From assembly GCF_900187455.1 (NCBI RefSeq), contig NZ_FYDX01000005.1, positions 1 to 64,000 on the forward strand: a stretch of DNA of 64,000 nt, in the 5' to 3' direction. The position numbers and the translations under genes were made by a program. The stretch comes from Pseudomonas sp. Irchel 3E13. GTDB taxonomy: Bacteria; Pseudomonadota; Gammaproteobacteria; Pseudomonadales; Pseudomonadaceae. Position 1 is the stretch's first letter. Each line of letters begins with the position of its first letter. Positions 13,864 to 23,772 of this stretch are shown here, one piece after another. The notes beneath the pieces are model-generated. The model was not told the origin of the DNA. It was given only the letters and a program-made list of their open reading frames with translations, and did not search any database.

Positions 13864-13872
13864 TGTGGATAA
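13864..13872 (-). promoter_or_regulatory. DnaA box upstream of the nrdA promoter
   Basis: A perfect 9-mer TTATCCACA lies on the minus strand 10 bp upstream of the predicted -35. A weaker 7/9 copy lies at 13875-13883. DnaA is a known regulator of nrdAB in E. coli. Confidence 0.6.
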
Positions 13873-14160
13873 CTTGTGGGTAGATTGTGAGTGAAACTGA
13901 ACAAAACGCTGTAGGCCCCGTCCTGCCGCGATGAGACCGCCTGTCATCCTTTTTTAATGTAAGAAAAGGCGACGAAGGGATTTTTGGGGGCGCGAACCCT
14001 ATCACAAAAAACAGCGCTGACCGAGGTCGTTGGCAGGCTATTTGCCTCGCCCGTGCGCGCGGTTGGCAGTGGCCGGTGCGCATCGTAGTATCCGGGGCCG
14101 ATGTTGCCCTTTGGTGATGGCGGCGGCGTCGATCCCATAACAACAAGCAGAGGTGGCCCC

Positions 14161-14886
14161 GTGGAGCAGCAGAGCAGTCAGGTGTTGATCGTCGAGGATG
14201 ACCAGCGTCTCGCCGAACTGACCCGCGAATACCTCCAGGCCAATGGCTTCAGCGTCGAGGTCGAGGGCGACGGCGCCAAGGCCGCGGCGCGGATCATCAA
14301 CGAGCAGCCGGACCTGGTGATCCTCGACCTGATGCTGCCCGGCGAAGACGGCCTGAGCATCTGCCGCAAGGTGCGCCAGCGCTATGCCGGGCCGATCCTG
14401 ATGCTCACCGCGCGCAGCGACGACCTCGATCAGGTCCAGGGCCTGGACCTGGGCGCCGACGACTATGTGTGCAAGCCGGTGCGTCCGCGCCTGCTGCTGG
14501 CGCGGATCAACGCCCTGTTGCGGCGCAGCGAAAGCCCCGTTACCACCACTGAGCGGCGAGCGCTGCAATTCGGCCCGCTGCGGGTCGACAGCACCCTGCG
14601 CGAGGCCTGGCTCGGCGAGGCCGGCATCGAACTGACCAGCGCCGAATTCGACCTGCTCTGGCTGCTGGTGAGCAACGCCGGGCGGATTCTCTCGCGGGAA
14701 GAAATCTTCACCTCCCTGCGCGGCGTCGGTTACGACGGCCAGGATCGTTCCATCGACGTACGCATCTCGCGCATCCGCCCGCGCATCGGCGACGACCCGA
14801 TCCACCCGCGGATGATCAAGACCATCCGCGGCAAGGGCTACCTGTTCGTCCGCGAGGCCGCCGAGGCCATGGGCCTGTCCGAATGA
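14161..14886 (+). CDS. OmpR-family response regulator, RstA-like
   Basis: This is a 241-residue two-component regulator. The receiver domain has VEDD (11-14), phospho-acceptor D56 (VILDLMLPGEDG), the conserved T/S (LTARSDD) and K (YVCKPVRP). The C-terminal winged helix includes EFDLLWLLVSNAGRILSREEI and the DVRISRIRPRIGD recognition region. I chose GTG 14161 because AGAGGT precedes it; an ATG at 14101 would add 20 unconvincing residues. The coding end overlaps the sensor kinase start by 4 bases (ATGA). Divergent from nrdA, as in P. aeruginosa as I recall. Confidence 0.9.
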   Translation: MEQQSSQVLIVEDDQRLAELTREYLQANGFSVEVEGDGAKAAARIINEQPDLVILDLMLPGEDGLSICRKVRQRYAGPILMLTARSDDLDQVQGLDLGADDYVCKPVRPRLLLARINALLRRSESPVTTTERRALQFGPLRVDSTLREAWLGEAGIELTSAEFDLLWLLVSNAGRILSREEIFTSLRGVGYDGQDRSIDVRISRIRPRIGDDPIHPRMIKTIRGKGYLFVREAAEAMGLSE

Positions 14887-16496
14887 ACTCGATCTTCTTG
14901 CGGATCTACGGCGGTATGCTTGGCGTCCTGGTGCTGGTGGCGGTGCTTGGCGTCCTCAGCCTGCACCTGCTCAACGAAGTGCGCTCCGACCAGTACCGCG
15001 AGCGCCTGGCCCACGGCACCTTCACCCTGATGGCCGACAACCTGACACGCATGAACAGCGTCGAGCGCACGCGCGCCGTGGCCCTGTGGGAGCGCCTGTT
15101 GGGTATTCCCCTGGCGTTGCAGAACAGCAACGAGGTCGGAATCGACGGCAGCCAGCGCACCCGCCTGCAACGCGGCCAGGTGCTGGTGGAGCACACTGGT
15201 CCCCATGCGGCGCGGGTCATTAGCCAGCTCAAGGGGCAGGACCTGCTGCTGACCGGCGATGTGCAGCAGATCAGCGAGCAACTGGCCCGCGCCACCATCT
15301 ACCTGCTGGTGGACGAGTTGATTCGCTATCCGGTGGCGGAACAGGCCCGGCGCCTGGCGGAACTCAAGCAGAGCAAGGGTTTTGGCTTCGACCTGCGCTT
15401 GCTGGCGCAGACCGATGCGGACATGGACGAAGACCAGCGCCGCCGGGTCGAAGAAGGCGACACGGTGATGGCCTTGGGCAAGGAAGGCAACTCGATCCGC
15501 GTGTTCGCTGGTATCGCCGGAACGCCCTGGGTGCTGGAAATCGGCCCGCTGTACCAGATGAATCCGTATCCGACGCAACTGCTGGTGCTCATCGCGGCCC
15601 TTGGCTTGAGCCTGATCGGGCTGGTGGTCTACCTGCTGGTGCGGCAACTGGAGCGGCGCCTGTCCAAGGTCGAAACGGCCGCGACGCAGATCACCCAGGG
15701 CAGCCTGGAAACCCGGGTGGTGGTGCAGGGCGCCGATTCGGTGGGGCGGCTGGCCGAAGCCTTCAATGGTATGGCCGAGCACTTGCAGCGTTCATTGACC
15801 ATCCAGCGCGAGCTGGTGCGGGCGGTGTCCCATGAGTTGCGCACGCCTGTTGCGCGGCTGCGCTTCGGCCTCGAAATGATCGCCAGCGCCAGCAACGACC
15901 AGGCCCGCGAGAAGTACCTGGCGGGCATGGACAACGACATTCAGGACCTCGACAAGCTGGTCGACGAGATGCTGATGTATGCCCGCCTCGAACAGGGCGC
16001 GCCGGCCCTGCATTTCCAGCGGGTTGACCTGGATGCCTTGCTCGATCAGGTAATCGCCGAACTGGCGCCGCTGCGCCGCGAGGTGCGGGTGGTGCGCGGG
16101 ACGTGCCAGGGAGGCGAGGATGCCCAGGGTGCGTGGGTCGAGGCCGAGCCACGCTACCTGCACCGCGCCCTGCAGAATCTGGTGAGTAATGCCATGCGCC
16201 ATGCCGAATCCGAGGTCAGCCTCAGTTATCAGTTGGGGCTGCAACGGTGCCGCATCGATGTCGAGGACGACGGTCCCGGCGTCCCGGAAACCGCCTGGGA
16301 CCGGATTTTCACCCCCTTTACCCGCCTTGATGACAGCCGCACCCGGTCTTCCGGTGGTCATGGGCTGGGGTTGTCCATCGTCCGGCGCATCATCCACTGG
16401 CATAACGGTCGCGCGCTGATCGGCAAGAGCGTGCACCTGGGTGGCGCCTGTTTCAGCCTGAGCTGGCCACGCGAGCAGACGCCGGGTGCGCAATGA
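14883..16496 (+). CDS. Sensor histidine kinase, RstB-like
   Basis: This 537-residue membrane kinase has a first membrane helix at about 9-29, a long periplasmic domain, a second helix at about 231-255, a HAMP linker and a HisKA domain with phospho-acceptor H317 in VSHELRTPVARLRF. The HATPase domain shows NLVSNAMRHA (N box), DVEDDGPGVP (G1) and GGHGLGLSIVRRI (G2). It overlaps the response regulator by 4 bases and the downstream FhuF-type gene by 4 bases, so all three are likely translated together. The signal is unknown. Confidence 0.92.
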   Translation: MNSIFLRIYGGMLGVLVLVAVLGVLSLHLLNEVRSDQYRERLAHGTFTLMADNLTRMNSVERTRAVALWERLLGIPLALQNSNEVGIDGSQRTRLQRGQVLVEHTGPHAARVISQLKGQDLLLTGDVQQISEQLARATIYLLVDELIRYPVAEQARRLAELKQSKGFGFDLRLLAQTDADMDEDQRRRVEEGDTVMALGKEGNSIRVFAGIAGTPWVLEIGPLYQMNPYPTQLLVLIAALGLSLIGLVVYLLVRQLERRLSKVETAATQITQGSLETRVVVQGADSVGRLAEAFNGMAEHLQRSLTIQRELVRAVSHELRTPVARLRFGLEMIASASNDQAREKYLAGMDNDIQDLDKLVDEMLMYARLEQGAPALHFQRVDLDALLDQVIAELAPLRREVRVVRGTCQGGEDAQGAWVEAEPRYLHRALQNLVSNAMRHAESEVSLSYQLGLQRCRIDVEDDGPGVPETAWDRIFTPFTRLDDSRTRSSGGHGLGLSIVRRIIHWHNGRALIGKSVHLGGACFSLSWPREQTPGAQ

Positions 16497-17020
16497 GTGA
16501 CGCGGTTGCGCTGGATGAACTGCTGGAACCGCAGCGTTTTCATGCACTGCTGCTGGCGCTTTATGGCCCGGAGTTGATGCCGGCGCAGTTACCGGTGCTG
16601 GTGTCGCAGTGGTCCAAGTACTACTTCATGGTGCTCTGGCGCGAAGCGCTGGCCGGACGAGCGCCACGGCTTTCCGGCGGGTTGCGGATAGCACTGGACG
16701 AGCGCGGCTTGCCCGTCGGCTTTCGCTCCGATGATGGACTGGATGGACTGGCAATAGCGATCGAAAGCCATCTGCCGCCGCTGATCGAGCGTCTGGCGCG
16801 GCTTGGCGGCGTGGCGAGCGCGGTGCTCTGGGGCAATGCCGGGGACTGCCTGGAGCAACAGGCCGGCGAGCAGGCGAGGGTGTGGCTGGAGGCGCCGGAC
16901 AGCCCGCTATTCGCCGCAGTGTCCTACAACCAACAAGGCCGCCGCCGAAGGCGTACCTGCTGCCTGAGCTACAAAGTGCAGTGGGTAGGGCACTGTGAAC
17001 ACTGCCCGCTGCTTTCCTGA
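16493..17020 (+). CDS. FhuF-type 2Fe-2S ferric-siderophore reductase-like protein (short)
   Basis: The 175-residue product ends with RRTCCLSYKV...GHCEHCPLL, that is C-C-x10-C-x2-C, exactly the [2Fe-2S] ligand pattern of FhuF-type ferric-siderophore reductases. The N-terminal half has the matching SQWSKYYFMVLWREAL and GGLRIALDERGLPVGF blocks. It is shorter than E. coli FhuF (about 262 residues), chiefly at the N-terminus. It overlaps the sensor kinase stop (ATGA), so it belongs to that operon, an unusual partner for a two-component system. It probably acts in the cytoplasm to release iron from imported siderophores. The convergent phosphopantetheinyl transferase gene ends one base away. Confidence 0.72.
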   Translation: MSDAVALDELLEPQRFHALLLALYGPELMPAQLPVLVSQWSKYYFMVLWREALAGRAPRLSGGLRIALDERGLPVGFRSDDGLDGLAIAIESHLPPLIERLARLGGVASAVLWGNAGDCLEQQAGEQARVWLEAPDSPLFAAVSYNQQGRRRRRTCCLSYKVQWVGHCEHCPLLS

Positions 17021-17021
17021 A

Positions 17022-17723
17022 TCAGACCGCGACCAAGCTCAGCAACTGGTCGCCCATCAGACAAAACTGTCCTTCCAGCTCGCGACCGTGGTGCCACTCC
17101 GGCGACAGGTCGGTGAGCAGGCGCAGGCGCGCGTGGCCGTCGTCGTTCCACTCCAGCACTTCGGCGTGTTCGAAATAGAAGCGCTTGAGCACCAGCGGAT
17201 AGAGCGCCTTGAACAGGCTTTCCTTGAGCGAGAAGGTCAGGGTGACGGTAAGCCCGACCCGCGCCGGATCGAGGTGCTGCAGCTCGGCCTCGGTGAGGAT
17301 TTCCTTGGCCAGGCGCTCGGCGCGTTCGTCATCCAGCAGGCTTTCCTGATCCAGCCCCAGCCCCGCGCAATCACTGCTGCGTGCCACCACTGCGGCGGCC
17401 CAGCCCTTGCCGTGGGTGATCGAGCCGCTGATGCCGGCTGGCCAGATCGGTGCGCGGTCATCGCCGGTGGCGGGCACGTAGTCGCGGCCATCGAGGCGTT
17501 GCAGCGCGGCGCGGGCGCAAACCCGGCCGGCGAGGTATTCGGCCTGGCGCTTGGCGACTGAACGTTGCAGGGCCGGCGTCTGCTCGATGGCGGCGCGCTG
17601 GAAATCGTCGCTGGCGAGGCGCGCCGGGTCGAAGGCGCAACTGACCAACTGCGCGCCGGGGACCGGGCGGGGCAAGGGCCAGTGGTACTGGAGCGGAGAG
17701 CAGCAGGAGGGGAGTCGGTTCAT
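17022..17723 (-). CDS. pcpS: 4'-phosphopantetheinyl transferase (EntD/PcpS type)
   Basis: This 233-residue Sfp-type enzyme transfers the phosphopantetheine arm of CoA to carrier proteins of fatty acid and siderophore synthesis. Family blocks are GSITHGKGWAAAVVA, AGLGLDQES (metal-binding region; classical enzymes have GxDxE) and TFSLKESLFKALYP (the KES motif). The N-terminal RQAEYLAGRVCARAAL block is typical of the EntD branch. Pseudomonads usually have a single such enzyme serving both primary and secondary metabolism, called PcpS in P. aeruginosa; I infer the same here. It is convergent with the FhuF-type gene, with no terminator between. Confidence 0.88.
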   Translation of the reverse strand: MNRLPSCCSPLQYHWPLPRPVPGAQLVSCAFDPARLASDDFQRAAIEQTPALQRSVAKRQAEYLAGRVCARAALQRLDGRDYVPATGDDRAPIWPAGISGSITHGKGWAAAVVARSSDCAGLGLDQESLLDDERAERLAKEILTEAELQHLDPARVGLTVTLTFSLKESLFKALYPLVLKRFYFEHAEVLEWNDDGHARLRLLTDLSPEWHHGRELEGQFCLMGDQLLSLVAV

Positions 17724-17781
17724 GGCGGCTATTGTGCCGTGGGCGCTGGCGGGGGGCCAGAGGGGAGGGCGTTGGGCTGAT

Positions 17782-17836
17782 CGCGAGCAAGCTCGCTCCT
17801 ACGGGGACAGCGATTCTGTAGGAGCGAGCTTGTCGG
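17782..17836. repeat. REP doublet (divergent pair)
   Basis: GCGAGCAAGCTCGCTCCTAC and the opposing GTAGGAGCGAGCTTGTCGGG are separated by about 15 bp, between the phosphopantetheinyl transferase start and the dienelactone hydrolase stop. Confidence 0.85.
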
Positions 17837-17866
17837 GGCGCCGAACCGTCGCGAAGCGGTGAAGCA

Positions 17867-18655
17867 TCAGAAGATCTTTTTGAAGAACGCCTGCAGGTCC
17901 GCCCAGGAACTCTCGTCCGCCGCCTTGTTGTAGCCGATGTCAGGCCCACCATGCTCGCCATGGCTGAGGCGGTCGGCGTCCGGGTTGGTGAAGCCGTGCT
18001 TGGCGCCCTCGAGGGTGACGAATTCGAACGAGGCATTCGCCGCATTCATCTCGTCCTTGAACGCCTGCACCTGCTGCGGGGTGACCATGCTGTCAGCGCC
18101 GCCGTGTTCCACCAGAATCCTGGTCTTCACGCTGCCGGGCGTGGCCGGCGTGTCGGTCACCAGTGCGCCGTGGAAGCTGGCCACACCGGCCAGCGACTCG
18201 CCGCGGCGGGCGGCGTCGAGCACCACCTTGCCGCCGAAGCAGTAGCCAATCGCGGCGATACGCTCCTTGTCGGTCTGTGGCTGGATTTTCAGCAGCTTGA
18301 CCCCGGCATCGAAGCGCTTGGCCGAGGTGGCCGGGTCTTTCAGGGCGGCCTGCATGAACGCCATGGCGTCGGCCGGGTGCTCGGTGTTCTTGCCGTCGCC
18401 GTACATGTCGATGGCCAGGGCGCTGTAGCCCAGCGCCGCGAGGTCGCGAGCGCGGCGCTTGGCGTAGTCGTTCAGCCCCCACCATTCATGCACCACGACC
18501 ACGCCCGGCACCGGGCCTTTCACGGCATCGTCGTAGGCGTAGTAGCCGACCAGGCGCTTGCCGTCGGCATCCTGATAGGGAATCTCGCGGGTTTGCACGG
18601 CGGCCTGGGCCAGGCCGGCAGCGCCGAGCAGCACGGCCGCAAACAGTAATCGCAT
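17867..18655 (-). CDS. Exported dienelactone hydrolase family protein
   Basis: This 262-residue alpha/beta hydrolase begins with a signal peptide (MRLLFAAVLLGAAGLAQA). The nucleophile is the Cys in GYCFGGKVV, the general base His lies in GAKHGFTNP, and VVVHEWWGLNDYAKRRA is the oxyanion region of the dienelactone hydrolase family. Start M8 of the longer frame is chosen because AGGAG lies 8 bases upstream. With the signal peptide it is likely periplasmic, which argues against a role in chlorocatechol breakdown. The substrate is unknown. It is divergent from oprH, so its promoter lies beside the PhoP site. Confidence 0.85.
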   Translation of the reverse strand: MRLLFAAVLLGAAGLAQAAVQTREIPYQDADGKRLVGYYAYDDAVKGPVPGVVVVHEWWGLNDYAKRRARDLAALGYSALAIDMYGDGKNTEHPADAMAFMQAALKDPATSAKRFDAGVKLLKIQPQTDKERIAAIGYCFGGKVVLDAARRGESLAGVASFHGALVTDTPATPGSVKTRILVEHGGADSMVTPQQVQAFKDEMNAANASFEFVTLEGAKHGFTNPDADRLSHGEHGGPDIGYNKAADESSWADLQAFFKKIF

Positions 18656-18714
18656 GATCGGTACTCCTGGATTCAATGCATGGGTTTCAAAAGATGGGCT
18701 CGAACATCAAAGAC

Positions 18715-18770
18715 GTTCAGCCAGCGTTCAGGCCGGGTTCAGCGGCGGTTCAGGGCCAGGTCCTTACTCT
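18715..18770 (+). promoter_or_regulatory. PhoP-regulated promoter of oprH-phoPQ: four GTTCAG repeats
   Basis: GTTCAG occurs at 18715, 18726, 18737 and 18748, always 11 bp apart and on the same strand. This is two adjacent PhoP boxes (hexamer-N5-hexamer). The last hexamer ends 11 bp upstream of TACTCT (18765-18770), which fits a -10 element, so the box replaces the -35. The known enterobacterial PhoP box is GTTTA-N5-GTTTA placed about 12 bp from the -10. Confidence 0.85.
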
Positions 18771-18814
18771 AGACCTCAATTTCCAAAACCCGCAGCACTG
18801 TGGAGAACATCCCC

Positions 18815-19417
18815 ATGAAAAACCTCAACACCCTGCTGGCCGCCCTGACTTTCCTTGGCACAAGCATGGCCGTCCAGGCCGCCGACGACACCTTCGCCAG
18901 CGTCACCTACGGTCAGACCAGCGACAAGGTCAAGAAATCCGGGCTGCTCACCGAGAACGTCGGCCACCTCAACAGCGACGGGATCATCGGCAAGGACGAC
19001 ACCTGGGGCATTCGCCTCGGCAAGATCAATGAGCAAGGCCGCTACTACGCCACCTACGACAATGTCTCGGGCACCCATAACGGCCTCAAACTGCGTCAGG
19101 AAAATCTGCTCGGCAGTTACGATCTGTTCTATCCGGTGGGCGGCAGCACCAAGCTGTTTGGTGGCGCAACTGCTGGCCTGACCAAGCTCACACAGGACTC
19201 TCCGGGTGCCAGCCGCGACAGCGACATCGGTTACGCGGTCGGCCTGCAAGCGGGCGTGTTGCAGCAAGTCAGCGATAACACCTCCGTAGAGCTGGGCTAC
19301 CGTTACCTGCGCAGCAACGCGACCACCGAGCTGGCCGAAAGCGGCGGCAACAAACTGGGGGCGTTGCGCCTGGACAGCAGCGCGCAGACCTACCTGTCGG
19401 CCAACTACCGGTTCTGA
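18815..19417 (+). CDS. oprH: Outer membrane protein OprH
   Basis: This 200-residue eight-stranded barrel stabilises LPS by replacing divalent cations under low Mg2+. The signal peptide ends at MAVQA-ADD. The mature part matches OprH closely in TWGIRLGK, QGRYYATYDNVS, KLRQENLLGSYD, TKLFGGATAGL and LGYRYLRSNATTE, and ends in NYRF. The length equals that of P. aeruginosa OprH as I recall it. ATG 18815 is preferred over the GTG at 18800, with GGAG ahead. It is first in the operon before phoP and phoQ. Confidence 0.95.
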   Translation: MKNLNTLLAALTFLGTSMAVQAADDTFASVTYGQTSDKVKKSGLLTENVGHLNSDGIIGKDDTWGIRLGKINEQGRYYATYDNVSGTHNGLKLRQENLLGSYDLFYPVGGSTKLFGGATAGLTKLTQDSPGASRDSDIGYAVGLQAGVLQQVSDNTSVELGYRYLRSNATTELAESGGNKLGALRLDSSAQTYLSANYRF

Positions 19418-19436
19418 CTGCGTGCCCAGGCTTGAT

Positions 19437-19463
19437 GAACCGGCCCCTGGACAGGGCCGGTTC
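19437..19463 (+). terminator. Hairpin between oprH and phoP (probable attenuator)
   Basis: The perfect 10-bp stem GAACCGGCCC / GGGCCGGTTC has a 7-base loop followed by GCTGTTATTCTG. The tract is weak in T, so read-through into phoPQ is likely. Confidence 0.6.
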
Positions 19464-19504
19464 GCTGTTATTCTGCGCGCCGCGCACTACAAAGGGAGAA
19501 GGTG

Positions 19505-20182
19505 ATGAAACTGTTGGTGGTCGAGGATGAAGCGCTGTTGCGCCACCACCTCTACAGCCGCTTGAGCGAAAGCGGGCACGTGGTCGAAGCGGTGGGCGAT
19601 GGCGAGGAGGCGCTCTACCAGGCCGAGCAGTTCAACCACGACCTCGCGGTGATCGACCTCGGTCTGCCCGGCATGAGTGGGCTGGACCTGATCGGCCGTC
19701 TGCGGGCCCAGGGCAAGACCTTCCCGATCCTGATTCTCACCGCCCGTGGCAACTGGCAGGACAAGGTCGAGGGCCTGGCCGCCGGCGCCGACGATTATGT
19801 GGTCAAGCCGTTCCAGTTCGAGGAACTGGAGGCGCGCCTGAACGCCTTGCTGCGCCGCTCCAGCGGTTTCACCCAGGCCACCATCACCGCCGGCCCGCTG
19901 CGCCTGGACCTGAACCGCAAGCAGGCGCTGCTGGACGAGCAGCCGCTGGCGCTGACCGCCTACGAATACCGCATCCTCGAATACCTGATGCGCCATCACC
20001 AGCAAGTGGTCGCCAAGGAACGCCTGATGGAGCAGCTCTATCCGGATGACGGGGAGCGTGACCCGAATGTCATTGAAGTGCTGGTCGGCCGTCTGCGGCG
20101 CAAGCTGGAAGGCAGCCAGGGCTTCAAACCGATCGACACCGTGCGTGGCCTCGGCTACCTGTTCACCGAGCGCTGCCGATGA
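19505..20182 (+). CDS. phoP: Response regulator PhoP
   Basis: This 225-residue OmpR-family regulator is activated under low Mg2+ and by cationic peptides. The acidic pocket VEDE (7-10), phospho-acceptor D51 (VIDLGLPGMSG), T (ILTARGNWQDK) and K (VVKPFQFEE) are present. The winged helix includes LTAYEYRILEYLMRHHQQVV and NVIEVLVGRLRRKLEG. ATG 19505 has AAGGGAGAAGG just upstream. It lies between oprH and phoQ and overlaps phoQ by 4 bases. It should bind the GTTCAG repeats upstream of oprH and thus control itself. Confidence 0.95.
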   Translation: MKLLVVEDEALLRHHLYSRLSESGHVVEAVGDGEEALYQAEQFNHDLAVIDLGLPGMSGLDLIGRLRAQGKTFPILILTARGNWQDKVEGLAAGADDYVVKPFQFEELEARLNALLRRSSGFTQATITAGPLRLDLNRKQALLDEQPLALTAYEYRILEYLMRHHQQVVAKERLMEQLYPDDGERDPNVIEVLVGRLRRKLEGSQGFKPIDTVRGLGYLFTERCR

Positions 20183-21525
20183 TCCGTTCGCTGCGCGTGC
20201 GCCTGATGCTGGCGGCCGCCGTGCTGGCGCTGCTGTTCATGCTGGCGCTGCTGCCGGCGTTGCAGAAGGCCTTCAGCCTGGCCCTGCAGGAGTCCATCGA
20301 GCAGCGCCTGGCATCGGACGTGACCACGCTGATTTCCGCCGCGCGGATCGAAAACAACGAATTGATGATGCCGGTGCTGCTGCCGGACGAGCGCTTCAAC
20401 CTGCCCGACAGCCGCCTGCTGGGCTACATCTACGACCGCCAGGGCAATCTGGTCTGGCGCTCGCGGGCCACCGCCAACGAAAACATCAACTATCAGCCAC
20501 GCTACGACGGTCGCGGCAACGAGTTCGCACGTATCCGCCAGGACGACGGCGAGGAATTCTTCGTTTACGACGTCGAGGTCAAGCTGCTCGGCGGCAAGAA
20601 CGCCGCCTTCAGCATCGTGGCCCTGCAACCGGTGCGCGAGTACCAGCAGACCATCAGCGGCCTGCGGGAAAAACTCTACCTGGGCTTCGGCGCCGCGCTG
20701 CTGGTGTTGTTGTTGCTGCTCTGGGCCGGGCTGACCTGGGGCCTGCGCTCGTTGCGGCAGATGAGCGTGGAACTGGATGAAGTGGAATCCGGCGCCCGTG
20801 AAGGCCTGAGCGGCGAACACCCCCGCGAACTGCTGCGCCTGACCCGCTCGCTGAACCGCCTGCTGCACAGCGAGCGCGAACAGCGCGGGCGCTACCGGGA
20901 TTCCCTTGGCGACCTGGCCCACAGCCTGAAAACTCCGCTGGCGGTGTTGCAGGGCGTCAGCGAAGGCATGGCCCAGCGCCCCGAAGAGCGCGAGCAGGCG
21001 CGAGTGCTGCAAAGCCAGATCGAGCGCATGAGCCAGCAGATCGACTACCAGTTGCAGCGCGCCAGCCTGCGCAAGAGCGGTCTGGTGCGCCATCAGGTGC
21101 AATTGCGGCCATTGGTGGAAAGCCTGTGCGGCACCCTGGCCAAGGTCTATCGCGACAAGGCGGTGCAGGTCGATTTCGCCATGGCCGATGATGCGCGGGT
21201 GCCGATGGAGCAGGGCGCCTTGCTGGAGCTGCTCGGCAATCTGCTGGAAAACGCCTGGCGCCTGTGCCTGGAACGGGTGAGGGTCAGCCTGGTTCAGGAC
21301 GGCTCCGAACTGGAACTGTGTGTCGAAGACGATGGCCCCGGTGTGCCGGCCGACCAACGCGAGCGGATTCTGCAGCGCGGCGAGCGGCTGGACCGGCAGA
21401 ACCCGGGGCAGGGCATCGGCCTTGCGGTGGTCAAGGACATCATCGACAGCTATGACGCCCGTCTGACGCTCACCGACTCGCCTCTGGGCGGCGCGGCGTT
21501 CCGCATTGGTTTTCTGGTGGACTGA
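20179..21525 (+). CDS. phoQ: Sensor kinase PhoQ
   Basis: This 448-residue membrane kinase senses divalent cations in the periplasm. Membrane helices lie at about 8-30 and 170-190. The periplasmic domain between them includes an acidic run (RIRQDDGEEFFVYDVEV). The phospho-acceptor is H248 in DLAHSLKTPLAVLQG. The ATP-binding domain shows NLLENAWRL, VEDDGPGVP and GQGIGLAVVKDI. The start overlaps phoP. It is last in oprH-phoP-phoQ. About 330 bp without genes follow, holding the dctA control region. Confidence 0.94.
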   Translation: MIRSLRVRLMLAAAVLALLFMLALLPALQKAFSLALQESIEQRLASDVTTLISAARIENNELMMPVLLPDERFNLPDSRLLGYIYDRQGNLVWRSRATANENINYQPRYDGRGNEFARIRQDDGEEFFVYDVEVKLLGGKNAAFSIVALQPVREYQQTISGLREKLYLGFGAALLVLLLLLWAGLTWGLRSLRQMSVELDEVESGAREGLSGEHPRELLRLTRSLNRLLHSEREQRGRYRDSLGDLAHSLKTPLAVLQGVSEGMAQRPEEREQARVLQSQIERMSQQIDYQLQRASLRKSGLVRHQVQLRPLVESLCGTLAKVYRDKAVQVDFAMADDARVPMEQGALLELLGNLLENAWRLCLERVRVSLVQDGSELELCVEDDGPGVPADQRERILQRGERLDRQNPGQGIGLAVVKDIIDSYDARLTLTDSPLGGAAFRIGFLVD

Positions 21526-23184
<1,659 letters not shown>

Positions 23185-23200
23185 GCGAATCGCGTACTGC

Positions 23201-23231
23201 AAAAAGCCCATCTTCGGATGGGCTTTTTTTT
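23201..23231 (+). terminator. Rho-independent terminator of dctA
   Basis: AAAAAGCCCATC / GATGGGCTTTTT with loop TTCG is followed by further T residues. Confidence 0.93.
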
Positions 23232-23272
23232 GGTTCTTTACGGAGTTCCGGGGACGATGATCTTTGGTCCTG

Positions 23273-23551
23273 GCTTTGGTTTTGGCTTTGCGAACTTATC
23301 CGTTCGATGCGGCGAGGCTGCCGGCCCCTTCCGCCTTTACGGCGGCCTACTTTTTTCTTGGAAAAAGTAGGCAAAACCGCTCGCTCCCACATCCGGCCCT
23401 ACGCTGCGCTTCGGGTCCCCTCCCTCCGGCGCCTTTCGGGGCCACGCGGTCTACGACTTGCTTCGCAAGTCTTCAACTCGCGTCTTCGGCTATCGCCGAA
23501 GGTGCTGCGCACTGCCCCTACAGGCACCTCCGCTCGGCCTCCTGAAGTCGC
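23273..23551 (+). repeat. Structured intergenic repeat, copy A (inverted relative to copy B)
   Basis: This ~280 bp copy matches the reverse complement of 23773-24054 along its whole length, with scattered substitutions and several one-base length differences. It holds a chain of small hairpins: CCTACTTTTT / AAAAAGTAGG (23346-23371, loop TCTTGG), GACTTGC / GCAAGTC (23455-23471) and CTTCGGC / GCCGAAG. Frames are open on both strands, but the length differences between copies break any common frame, so I do not regard it as coding. Confidence 0.8.
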
Positions 23552-23660
23552 GAAGTTACGGGCGGCGCCTGGGCTGACGCATCTTCGAAATCAAAGTCTG
23601 TGCTGGCTTGCTAGATGAGGTCAGGTGGTTTGCGAGGAAGGGCTCACTCGGCGGAAGACG

Positions 23661-23688
23661 CTATCGCCGGCAAGCCGGCTCCCACAGG
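23661..23688 (+). repeat. Single REP unit of the GCCGGCAAGCCGGC type
   Basis: CGCCGGCAAGCCGGCTCCCACAG-like sequence (23665-23686) lies in the spacer between the two large repeat copies. It differs from the GCGAGCAAGCTCGC type found elsewhere in the window. Confidence 0.7.
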
Positions 23689-23772
23689 GGCGCGGTGCGA
23701 GCAGTTTTTGTGGGGCCACTGATTTGCTTTTGCTGTTGCTCTTGATGCGCGCAAGTTCAGACGCCACAGATT

